Below are positions 21,012 through 31,579 of a stretch of DNA of 64,000 nucleotides, piece after piece. Position numbers and translations under genes: made by a program. The stretch is from Malaya genurostris (lineage: Eukaryota; Arthropoda; Insecta; Diptera; Culicidae), in assembly GCF_030247185.1 (NCBI RefSeq), contig NC_080571.1:10794631-10858630 (forward strand), written 5' to 3'. Within the stretch, counting starts at the first letter, position 1; each line of letters starts with the position of its first letter. Below the pieces are notes generated by a model. The model saw nothing but the letters and a program-made list of their open reading frames with translations, did not search any database and had not been told where the DNA came from.

Positions 21012-21092
21012 TGTCAAAATTTACTTGACTAGCATAATTTCAAAAAAATAAACTGTAGACTTAAATTTAGACGGAAAATGCCAAAATGAAAA

Positions 21093-21183
21093 AATGACAA
21101 ACATGACAAACATGACAAACACGACAAACATGACAAACATGACAAACATGACAAACATGACAAACATGTCAAAAATGACAAAA
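21093..21183 (+). repeat. (GACAAACAT)n 9-bp minisatellite
   Basis: About ten units with few variants (ACGACA, ATGTCA, AAAATGACA) form a short array between the 7-bp and the long 9-bp array. The last units grade into AAAATACTACTAAAATTACT, which suggests the neighbouring satellite grew from a mutated unit of this one. Confidence 0.9.
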
Positions 21184-23012
21184 ATACTACTAAAATTACT
21201 AAAATTACTAAAATTACCAAAACTACTAAAATTACTAAAATTACTAATACTACTAAAATTACTAAAATTACTAAAATTACTAAAATTACTAAAATCACTA
21301 AAATTATTAAAATTACTAAAATTACTAATATTACTAAAATTACTAAAATTACTAAAATTACTAAAATTACTAAAATTACTAAAATTACTAAAATTACTAA
21401 AATTACTAAAATTACTAAAATTACTAAAATTACTAAAATTACTAAAATTACTAAAATTACTAAAATTACTAAAATTACTAAAATTACTAAAATTACTAAA
21501 ATTACTAAAATTACTAAAATTACTAAAATTACTAAAATTACTAAAATTACTAAAATTACTAAAATTACTAAAATTACTAAAATTACTAAAATTACTAAAA
21601 TTACTAAAATTACTAAAATTACTAAAATTACTAAAATTACTAAAATTACTAAAATTACTAAAATTACTAAAATTACTAAAATTACTAAAATTACTAAAAT
21701 TACTAAAATTACTAAAATTACTAAAATTACTAAAATTACTAAAATTACTAAAATTACTAAAATTACTAAAATTACTAAAACTACTAAAATTACTAAAATT
21801 ACTAAAATTACTAAAATTACTAAAATTACTAAAATTACTAAAATTACTAAAATTACTAAAATTACTAAAATTACTAAAATTACTAAAATTACTAAAATTA
21901 CTAAAATTACTTAAATTACTAAAATTACTAAAATTACTAAAATTACTAAAATTACTAAAATTACTAAAATTACTAAAATTACTAAAATTACTAAAATTAC
22001 TAAAATTACTAAAATTACTAAAATTACTAAAATTACTAAAATTACTAAAATTACTAAAATTACTAAAATTACTAAAATTACTAAAATTACTAAAATTACT
22101 AAAATTACTAAAATTACTAAAATTACTAAAATTACTAAAATTACTAAAATTACTACAATTACTAAAATTACTAAAATTACTAAAATTACTAAAATTACTA
22201 AAATTACTAAAATTACTAAAATTACTAAAATTACTAAAATTATAAAATTACTAAAATTACTAAAATTACTAAAATTACTAAAATTACTAAAATTACTAAA
22301 ATTACCAAAATTACTAAAATTACTAAAATTACTAAAATTACTAAAATTACTAAAATTACTAAAATTACTAAAATTACTAAAATTACTAAAATTACTAAAA
22401 TTACTAAAATTACTAAAATTACTAAAATTACTTAAATTACTAAAATTACTAAAATTACTAAAATTACTAAAATTACTAAAATTACTAAAATTACTAAAAT
22501 TACTAAAATTACTAAAATTACTAAAATTACTAAAATTACTAAAATTACTAAAATTACTAAAATTACTAAAATTACTAAAATTACTAAAATTACTAAAATT
22601 ACTAAAATTACTAAAATTACTAAAATTACTAAAATTACTAAAATTACTAAAATTACTAAAATTACTAAAATTACTAAAATTACTAAAATTACTAAAATTA
22701 CTAAAATTACTAAAATTACTAAAATTACTAAAATTACTAAAATTACTAAAATTACTAAAATTACTAAAATTACTACAATTACTAAAATTACTAAAATTAC
22801 TAAAATTACTAAAATTACTAAAATTACTAAAATTACTAAAATTACTAAAATTATAAAATTACTAAAATTACTAAAATTACTAAAATTACTAAAATTACTA
22901 AAATTACTAAAATTACCAAAATTACTAAAATTACTAAAATTACTAAAATTACTAAAATTACTAAAATTACTAAAATTACTAAAATTACTAAAATTGCTAA
23001 AATTACTAAAAT
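21184..23012 (+). repeat. (AAAATTACT)n 9-bp satellite, about 200 units
   Basis: A 1.83-kb array of AAAATTACT with rare variants. The reading frame of Leu-Leu-Lys repeats and its antisense Ile-Leu-Val counterpart are artefacts of the 9-bp period. Four variant units occur twice in the same order (see findings). The right edge degrades into AAAATGATTAAAATGACA and ends near 23012. Confidence 0.97.
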
Positions 23013-23974
23013 GATTAAAATGACAAAAGAAATCAAAAATAAACAAAATAACAGAAATAAAATTACAAAAATGACAAAACGAATCAAATTACAATTTTTT
23101 AATCAGCACAAATCTTTTTCTTTCAATGTATAATTTTAAGAAAATCCTAAGCTAAGCTAGACTTTTTCGGACACAAATGCTGACATGTGAAAAGTATATC
23201 CGCCCTTTTTAAAATCGAGTTTGGCTGACCACCCGTTCGAAGCAAATGGTTTGCCATGCTGACGACGTGTACTATGTTTCATCCAATTTGTAGTATGTTA
23301 GGTATGATGATTTATTACTTATTTCGGGATGTGCATGAAAATGTTCTCAAATCTTCAGCTTAGACATCTACGTCTCTATCAGGTTTGAAAATTGGTTTGG
23401 CGATTTTTGAAAAGTATCTTTAAATCGGAAATCAGGAAGTACTTCAAACATCAATTTAGTATAAATTAAAAGAATTCTTGTGAGGAAAGCACTTTAGAAA
23501 TTACTTTTATAGTGCTGGTTACCAAAACTAAGTATAAAATATCTTCCAAACAAAAACTTTAGACACCGACTTGTCGAAACCTACCCAATAAAATATCCAT
23601 GTATCGAGATTTTCAATTTATATAGTGTATATAAATGGCATGGCAACGATTTCAAAGATCAATTTCAGCCACCTACTTATCAAATCCGTTCCAAAGACAC
23701 TAACATTGAAGGCAATTTGAACGCATTATTAACTAAAATTACATCAGACGACGTTTTCTACTCATCAATCAATCGAGAAAAAAATGTCAGCATGATGCAT
23801 TCGAGAAGGTCAAGTCCCACAACCAGCGTGTAGTGTCAAGACTTCACTTTGTTATCGGGACTGAGCTACATCGCCAACAGCTAGTTCATAAATCCGTTTT
23901 TCCCATAACTTGTCCCGTGATACCATTGTTAGACATTATACCATTTTTTCTTTCTTTTCCACACTCGTTCACAG

Positions 23975-24096
23975 TGAAAAGCAGCTCCTGCCAGTGGCTG
24001 TCCAGTGCCGGATTGGTAGCTCTGTGTTCGGTCCTGTCGTACATCACCAGAATTAGCTGTCGATATAGATGCCGCAGTGCATATCGGAGAGGATAG
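23975..24096 (+). CDS. beat: Beaten path (Beat) family protein, terminal coding exon
   Basis: After the acceptor TTCACAG the split codon completes Val, giving MLLV-KSSSCQWLSSAGLVAL and a hydrophobic run through LCSVLSYITRI. A basic tail SCRYRCRSAYRRG and stop TAG at 24094-24096 follow. The frame is phase 1, matching the donor at 19698. The hydrophobic segment is short (about 18 residues); the positive residues after it favour a single-pass membrane anchor with a short cytoplasmic tail, although a GPI signal is possible. Together the three exons give about 290 residues, in line with Beat proteins once a signal peptide is added. The local GC rise compared with the flanking intron supports a true exon. 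Confidence 0.75.
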
Positions 24097-24570
24097 GTGA
24101 AACGATGCACTTCCATCAGAACCCGGGAATGCAGAATGCGGTTAACGTTGAACTTCCTTTTTCTCTCATTAAGCAAAGGGTTCTACGTTCCGTCAAAAGT
24201 TTAGGAAACTTAATCAAAACTATGGTATTCCATAGGTAGAATACGTAACAGAGCGGCTAATCAAAGGAGGCGAGTGAGTGGACAAAAAATGAAAAAAAGT
24301 ATGTAAAATGGAAGGGTGATGAATTATACGTAAGTATTTGCAGAAACTAGACCGAGCTAGTTGTTCGGGCATTGTCCGAGTTGAGCTGTTTGTTTTATTT
24401 AAAAAAACTTGTAGTTATTTGTTTGCAGTGTGTACAAACAAAACGAATGTTGTATATAAAAAGAAGCATATCGTAGATCGAGTTCGTCAGTGTGAATATG
24501 AAGTTGTTAATTTTGTATATAGCTGTTAGCTGGAAATAGTTTCTAGAATAAAAATTTCGCTTGAATCTAC
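24097..24570 (+). other. Beat 3' UTR with candidate polyadenylation signal
   Basis: Moderately AT-rich sequence without TE similarity follows the stop. AATAAA at 24547-24552 (in CTAGAATAAAAATTTCG) is the first convincing poly-A signal. Cleavage would be expected about 15-25 bp further on. Confidence 0.5.
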
Positions 24571-25239
24571 TAAGCTTCAAGATAGCATATGAATAATCCG
24601 AAACCTCCTCGAAACGTGCTATCGAACTCGAAGAAAAAGCTTACGGTAAGTACAGAGTACACGTCCCAGAGTGCTATCTAGTGACAAAATGGCAGTTTGA
24701 TTTCGTAATTTTTTAAGGAATACCCAATCATGTCTGTTAGTAGGAAACAAAATAAAAAATGCATCTTCTAAGTTCCTCAAAACAGAAAGTTTTATACGCA
24801 AGGAAAAACAAAACAATGACAAAACAAACACTAATTTTATTCCAAAAAATGGGTTACATACTTCATTTTCCGTCTATTAGAATCAATATATTTTTTTCAA
24901 TTTTAGGGCAGTATATGAATTACAAAATAATTTTTTTTTTCAATTTTGAGCTCATAAAAGAATAGAACTGATGTTTACTTCCTTCGCCTTAAACGAAATT
25001 TATTTTGGTAAGAGTACCGATCGGATAGATGCGAGTTTAGACCCACAGTCGGGTTAGATAAAATTCCCCATCCACTATTATTGAAATAGTTTTTAATCGG
25101 AACCGCATCAACCATGTAACCGACCGTTGTCGTGAGCCAAGTTTACGATCTCGTGGTCTCATACAGTCAAAGTAAAGCATAATCTTAGTATACCATTCGT
25201 TTTGTGAAATTTGACCATTCTGTTTCAATAGACTTTGCA
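24571..25239. other. AT-rich DNA downstream of Beat gene, nothing recognised
   Basis: Contains poly-A/poly-T runs only (for example around 24930). No frame or repeat family recognised. Confidence 0.4.
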
Positions 25240-26880
25240 TAGCGTACAGAATCATTGCATAAGTGGTGCTGCGATCATACTAATACTGAGAATCCTTCCT
25301 GACCGGGGCTCGAACATACAACAACTAGCTTGTAAGATCAGTGTTGCCGTTTTATGCCTTTCTCTATAGAAAGGAAATAGTATTGCTAAAAACCCCGACT
25401 TCCAAACGGAACCTCGGAGACCAATAATGTTATATACCATTTGGACACAACTTGACGAGATCGGAAATTGTCTGTGTGTGTATGCGCGTGCACTTTTCAA
25501 AGATTTTTTACGCGTTGTTTTTACACTGCACAATTTCCTCAGAGGTAGCTGAGCCGATTTCAACTCGCTTAAGCTAGTTTGAAAGCTATTGTAGAATTGT
25601 GCATCCAGTTCGAAGATCAAATGCCTATGATTTCGGGTCCCAGAAATATATTGTTATAAGCAGAGATGGCATTTCGCTAGAGTGATACACCAGGGCGTAG
25701 GTTTCAATTATACACTGCGGATACATTTGCTGCGCTCCACACAAAGAGGAAAGCGCACTTCTTCTCAGTGTCCAGACAGACAGACTTTGAGTGCGTGCTT
25801 GTGTTGAAAGAAGCTGGTGCGAGAGAATAACATTCTCTTCGCACGAATAGCTCTCACGTGCTCTCGCCTAAATACACCCAAGTGATCACTGGCGCGTGAT
25901 GGTGAGCGAACACTTCTGTGAACTTCAATTAATAGAGAAGATCTACTCTCCGTGCTATGAAAAATTTGCAATGAAAACCGAAAATTTAACGATAAATTGT
26001 TTTATTTTGCTGATTTTGCGTGCCCCATGCTTCTTCTACGCAAACCATATAGCAGAGTGCTCACCGGCGTGTACACCTCTGTGAAATTATCTGCATCCTC
26101 CTCAGAGAATTTATTAGCTCTGCTCCAGTACTTTGGTGCGATTCAGTGGAGGAGGTAAAAGGAAATAAACAAACGCACTCATGATGCGTGCACACTTCAT
26201 ACAACAGTGGTGTATACATGTGAAAGAGAAGAGCTCTCGTTGAAGTTGTCAGTGCGAGGGGAGAAATTTTGCTTGCTCTTCGTCACACAGAGAAGATGGA
26301 CATCTCTGGCTATAAGTGGCGTAACCGACAAAACGCGTTGTTTTCTTACTGCCTAATTTTGTCTTTGCTGACTGAACTGATTTCAACAAGCCTAGACTCA
26401 ATTGAAAGCTACTATTGAGCCATTGATAAGGTTCGAAAATCAAATGGTTTTCTCTTCTAGTTCCGAAGATATAATGTCATAAGTGACGTAACCGTCAAAA
26501 CGCGTTGTTTTATTTTACTGCTCAATTTCTGCAGAGCCGATTTCTATCAGTCTAGGGCTCGTTTGAAAGCTACTATTGAATTTTGGATGATGTTTGAAAA
26601 TCAATGGTTGTCTCTTCCGGTCTGAAGATATAGTAATATAAGTGACGTAACCGTCTAAATGCAAATGTTTCATTGACTGAACTTTCTCGAAGGACTCAAC
26701 GAATTTCGGTAAACTTTTTTGAAAGCTAACAATGTCAATCAAATTTGGAAGCGTTAAGGTAAATATTTCCGGTTCAAGAGATGTGATCTCATATGTGACG
26801 TAACCGATAAATTGCAGTGTTTTTTAATGCAAAAAAATTTCTTGACATCTATGTGATCCAACCCAATGCGGTAGTTCGAA
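25240..26880. repeat. Dispersed mosquito repeat cluster interrupted by a hAT MITE
   Basis: Units carry the recurring order CTATAGAAAGG, CCGACTTCC, GTGTGTATGCG, 'GAGCCGATTTCAA', 'GAAAGCTA' and 'GTGACGTAACCG'. Three closely similar stretches follow each other at about 26310-26480, 26480-26660 and 26660-26820, each with AAGTGACGTAACCG or ATGTGACGTAACCG. Confidence 0.65.
25661..26308. mobile_element. hAT-type MITE, copy 1 (648 bp)
   Basis: Ends CAGAGATGGCATTTCGCTAG and GACATCTCTG share an 8-bp inverted terminus CAGAGATG. Flanks GTTATAAG (25653-25660) and GCTATAAG (26309-26316) match 7/8, consistent with an 8-bp target duplication. The interior includes GCTCTCGCCTAAATACACCC and agrees closely with copy 2 at 37221-37836. 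Non-coding. Confidence 0.8.
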
Positions 26881-26954
26881 CTGTTAAAATGGGACGACTC
26901 AATTACTGTCAAAAATATTTGTTTCGAATACCTAGGCTGTGAACCATTTCGTGG

Positions 26955-27257
26955 TTAATTTTAACTTTTGGTTAAAATCTGACACTTGAGTGATTATTTT
27001 GTGTCGAGTAGTTAAATTTATCTAAAACTGCGGCCCATTTCAAAATTTTGACGGACGGAAAGTTATTTGGGTTTATTTTCCACTGGGAATAATTTCAACT
27101 AAAGCATTAATACTAGAATTTTCATTGCAAGATTTTTTTCAGTGTCGGAAAATAATAATCGATCTGTCAAAAATAACCATGCTCTAGAGCAGGGTTATTT
27201 TTGGCAACATCAAATTAACTGCTCGAGTGTCAGATTTTAGCCAACAGTTAAAAGAAC
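26955..27257. mobile_element. MITE with about 45-bp inverted ends
   Basis: The left end GGTTAAAATCTGACACTTGA pairs with the right end TCGAGTGTCAGATTTTAGCC. A second, inner palindrome (ATAACCATGCTCTAGAGCAG and GTTAT) lies at 27174-27202. No coding capacity. Confidence 0.6.
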
Positions 27258-28028
27258 TTTTTTTCTTTGAAAATCGAAGGTAAAAATCATCATGATATAT
27301 TTTGCATCATCAATCGAAACATTTTATCAAATTTCTTAGAAATAATTGATCATTCATATAAAAATATTAAATTTACCTATGATGAAGAGGAAGACAACAG
27401 CTTAACTCTCTTAGACTTATTCTCATTGTCAGGAAGGCAAAATCTTTAACTTTCGAAATATATAGGAATCCAACCAATACGGACCGTGTCATACCAAACA
27501 CTTCCAATCATTTTCACCAACACATAATGGCAGCATTCCATCATACACAGTTCGAAAAAATCTTGTAATTTTACATCTTATAAGATCCACATAAATGGAG
27601 CGTCGTGTTTCATACAAATTTATATTCCAGAACATGTGAAATTGTGTGATTTGAAAATTACATGCCTTGAATTCGAATGAAATAAAAAAAAACAAAACAT
27701 CGATAGCTCATGTCTGTTCATTGAATAATTCATAAATATAAATCCTTACAGTGGCACAGCATGTAAAATTCCGTGCAAGTAGAACATTGCGTCATTTGAA
27801 AAATTAAGTAGTTGTGAATTGTATCGTTTGTAGAATACTGTCACCTGTAAAATTCATCATTTTGCTGACCTTACCTCTCAGAGAAGATGCGGTAATAAAA
27901 GAGACAAATTTTATTTTCTAAATTGGAAAGCTCGATGGATATCCGGAGCGCTCAAACCAAACAATCCTTGATAAGAAATTGAGATCGTTGAAAAAACTAT
28001 CACTCACAACTCAAAACATATTTTTACA
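27258..28028. other. AT-rich DNA, nothing recognised
   Basis: Short spurious frames only. No repeat family or RNA gene recognised. Confidence 0.35.
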
Positions 28029-29098
28029 TCAGTTTTCGACATTTTGTAGAAAAATTACATTTTTATGCATTTCACTGATTATATTGAAGAAAATCCTAGT
28101 TTCTGTGAAACGTCGCACTTTGGACTTGACATTCTTCATTAAATTCTGCACAGTTACTTTTGTGACTTTCCTGGTGGCAGCTGTCCAGTTTTTTTTTTGA
28201 ACTCCTACATGTTTTGGGACACTGTACCTTCCTTCCGTAAGTGCCGCTTGACAATTGCCCAATACCTTTCAATTTACTGAAGATACTGAAGTTCGGTGGG
28301 TTGATGTCCTTTTCCACATTATTTTTTGACAACCACTGTAGAACGGAGTTGGCGTAGTGGGCTGAAGCCAAATCCGGCCAGAAGAATGGAGGAGCCTTAT
28401 GCTTTCTGTGCAGTGGCAGCATTCTCTTCTTCAAACACTCTTCCTCGTACAAATTGGCGTTAATTGTGCCCTTCCGTGAAGAAAGTCGACGACCGCAAAC
28501 CACAGGTACAAATTGTTTGCCAGACCAACACCTTCAGCTCAAACTTTTCCATCGCCACGGTGGTGTCAGCGTCGTCCAGGTCCTGGTACACCGATTTCGT
28601 ATAATATTGCGGTCCGGGCAGCGCTCGAAAGTCTTCCTTGGCGTAGGTTTCGTCGCCGATCAGGATGCATCCGTCTTTATTCTGTAGAATCCGGTTATAC
28701 AGTTTTCGCTCTCTTGTTTTGGCCTGAACTTGCTGTACCTGGGACTTTTTCGGCGTCTTCTGTTTCTTGTACGTTTTCAGGGAGTTCCTAACTTTGATCC
28801 GTTGAATCATCCCGATGCTGGTGTTGAACTGTTTGGCCAAATCCTGCGTCGAGGCCGATGGGTTTTTCCTGATGTACTCAACCACTTTTAAGTCCCGGCC
28901 GGGCTGGCTGGGACCCGTTTTCCTACCGGATCGGGGCAAATCCTTCATGGAAAGGGTCTTACCGAACTTCTAGAAAATATTTTTGACACTGGTGTGGTGC
29001 ACATTCACCCGGTTTTTGTTCGTTGCACGTAACACCACTTTCTGAGCACCAAGTGTGCAAAATTTTCTTTCGCGTTTCCGGATCAATTCGACTCATCA
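28029..29098 (-). pseudogene. ITmD37E (Tc1-like) transposase pseudogene, copy C
   Basis: The relic begins near 29095 with MSRIDPETRKKI. It frameshifts and meets a stop around 28960, then reads GRDLKVVEYIRKNPSAST and the second HTH (TQDLAKQFNTSIGMIQRIK). The first Asp block CILIGDETYAKEDF and then WQTICTCGLRS follow. After a second frameshift near 28470 it reads NANLYEEECLKKR, FFWPDLASAHYANS (second Asp) and NPPNFSIFSKLKG. There the expected PPNCPQLRPIE sequence has degenerated, so the catalytic Glu is lost, and a further shift follows near 28250. It is a full-length but dead copy. Confidence 0.85.
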
Positions 29099-29214
29099 TT
29101 AAAACGATAAACCGTACCGAAACCAATCGATTGCGCAGCTGTTATTGACATGTAAACAAACATGTCACCGCAAAACACGCTGCAAAAAATAAGGCCATTT
29201 CAGAGTAATAACTG

Positions 29215-29640
29215 TTTGAATGCTAACTACTTATCGATACACTTCTTAGCAGAACTAAGGAAAGCATCCAAGGATTTGGAAAGAGGATTATCCTACCAAT
29301 TCAAGTCAAAAGTAGCAGAGCATGTCTTTTGCCACTACTAATGACATAAAAATCTTAAGACAAATTTGTAACCCATGGAAATTAGATACAGCAGAAAGTT
29401 TAGAGATTTTCAAACATAGCTCCACTTCTTTACTAAACAGAACCCAAGAATATATGTCTTCCTGGCTTTTTAAGTTACTACCCAGGGGACACACACAGGG
29501 GACAAACAAACATAGAAAACACTTAACCTCTTTCTACCCTAAACAATTTTTCAAGGTATTTCTACCTGTTGTTAATAATCTATCTACCTCTGTTTCATAT
29601 AAAAGGAACAACATTGCAGAATTCTTTCAATTTATTTAGA
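29215..29640 (+). pseudogene. C-terminal tail resembling a GIY-YIG reverse transcriptase (Penelope-like)
   Basis: A plus-strand frame reads AELRKASKDLERGL and YQFKSKVAEHVFCHY, meets two stops, then continues with NDIKILRQICNPWKLDTAES, LEIFKHSSTSLLNR and ends at 29639. The KSKVAEH...ILR...WKLDxxESLxI pattern is what I recall at the C-terminal side of GIY-YIG-type retroelement proteins (Penelope-like and relatives). No RT domain is in the flanking sequence, so it is a 5'-truncated fragment. Class assignment is tentative. Confidence 0.4.
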
Positions 29641-30170
29641 AACCTGATATACTGATGATGAATACATGTAGGATTCAAAATACGTATCTGTGATGTGACG
29701 TCTATTATACATGTTTTAAAAGTGTTGTGAGATACATACAGAATGTGTATAGTGACGTAATATACCTATAGTAGAATTCTATGGTGTAAATACATTTTAT
29801 TCTATGTGTAAGTATTATATTCTGACGACAACAAGCCTTCGCAAAGTTTCATTTTTTCGGTACTTCGTTAAAAAATAATTAGCAAAATAAATAATTTTAC
29901 GACAGCTTAGCGATTTATGTTGAATCGTTAGATGATGTTAGCAGTTCAACATGAACTGCTTATGCATTGATAAGTCGAAGACAAAAAGAAAACAAAATGG
30001 TTTTTCTTATAGTGCCTTTGCCTTAATTCGATACCTGCTGTTGAAGATGTCGGAAAACCATACCTTTAACAATGTATCAGGGATGAAAATTTGTTTGAAT
30101 GGACTAAGTTTCCAACAAAGTCCGTCATTCTGAGCTCGACAGTAACCGAATCATAATGAAACCATTTATG
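29641..30170. other. AT-rich DNA with a GCAGTTCAAC palindromic repeat piece
   Basis: Includes the palindrome AGCAGTTCAACATGAACTGC at 29940-29959. Related motifs sit at 14248 (AGCAGTTCAATTTGAACTGC) and around 40925-40975. These mark another short interspersed family. Nothing else recognised. Confidence 0.45.
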
Positions 30171-30174
30171 CCCC

Positions 30175-30357
30175 GTTTACACTTCTGCTGGCTGCCAGCA
30201 TGCTGGTGCCAGTGTACTGCCCTCTTAGGAAAAAACGTTCAACTGTGGTCCAATGATCCAAAGTATTAGACCAACGAAGGACCACCGTTGAACGTTTTTT
30301 TCCTAAGAGGGCAGTACACTGGCACCAGCATGCTGGCAACCAGCAATAGTGTAAACG
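30175..30357. mobile_element. Long near-perfect hairpin MITE (183 bp)
   Basis: Arms of about 80 bp starting at GTTTACACTT and ending at AATAGTGTAAAC are almost fully complementary, including CCAGCATGCTGGTGCCAGTG and CCTCTTAGGAAAAAACGTTC. The loop is about 15-20 bp around 30262. Such a structure could be a MITE or, if transcribed, a hairpin RNA. No target duplication is clear. Confidence 0.8.
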
Positions 30358-31579
30358 CTACATTAAGAAACTTCGGAAATGTCAAACCTTTGCAAAGTAT
30401 GCCATGGATTTCGTCCCACTCACAGTGCGATCAAACTACCATGCGCACGCTGGAAACAAGAAACCGGCGGAGACACACTACGTGACTCTTTTGTTTTCAC
30501 AGAATGAAAAATTGCAACCGGTATCTGCCATGTTGCACAGAATTCCGACACTATCATGATACATCCGCTTTTGAAATTCAATAGCAAAGCAGCACTACGA
30601 ATTCTCCGGCCATTCTGCATAAGCTACCACAAACGAGCGCTAAATGGAAGCTAACAAGGGAGAAGAGAAATAAAAAAAAAACATCAAAGCATGGTGCATT
30701 GCCAACCCACTCGCGCACCAAACACAAAAGCAGGAACAGATCGAGCAAACGTAGATAACTTAATTGATATCATGTAAACATTGCGGTCAAATGAATATAC
30801 ACAAATTTAATTCAATCAAATATTCATAACAGCTTCTGTCAATGTTTCCCCCCTCCCCCTTTGGGATACCTCTTCAATGTTTGGATCCGGTTTGTGAACG
30901 AGACCGATCCTGTGCACGACATCCCCCTCGTCGGGGCCCGGCCGGGCGGGGTCGGGTTCACGTTCACGAAAGCATCAGTCGTTCTCTTTTTCAGCTTCAT
31001 TTCCGTCCCAAATGACAAGCTGAAAATGTAAGCTTTGTGGCGCACGTGAATGCAGTTCACTTCTCCTCTATTGTTTTGATGATTTCAATGTTTCTATACG
31101 ATGTGAGCCATCCGTGTTGCCAGTTTGCTACGGTTTGAAACTGTTATTTAGGATTTCGGGTACCAAATGTCACGTAGGATTGACAAGCTTAATTACTAAA
31201 TTAGTAAATAGTGGGAGTTTTATACGTAATTGAAACACTCATGGCCACCCTTCCGGAACAGCAACCGAGCTGACGATGGAAAGTTGCTACAACAAATCCC
31301 CTCTGAGCTTAATTTCTGCCATTCAAGCTTTACCGAGCGAACTAATCCTTCGGTAGTGGCATGCAAGAGAATATTACCCGAATATGATGCACGAGAAAAA
31401 CGAATCCCAGGCAAGCAACGGTCCGGGCTGCAACAATTCGGCCTATATTTGAAAACGTCAACTTGTCAATTTATTATTTATATTCGTTCATTCACTTAAA
31501 GCCTTTTAACAATCAACGGATACGATATAAATAGCATCACCGGTGTTTTGCCGGCTGATGGTAGCAGGAAAACTTTTCC
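30358..31579. other. Low-repeat DNA with a GC-rich island at 30840-31070
   Basis: The island contains GGGGCCCGGCCGGGCGGGG and a CCCCCCTCCCCC tract, and stands out from the AT-rich surroundings. No protein is recognised on either strand. It may be an untranslated exon or a regulatory element. Confidence 0.35.

Noticed and set aside
21029..23087. 383-codon Leu-Leu-Lys frame and antisense Ile-Leu-Val frames
   Set aside because: Produced by the 9-bp satellite inside the Beat intron; no non-repetitive coding flank.
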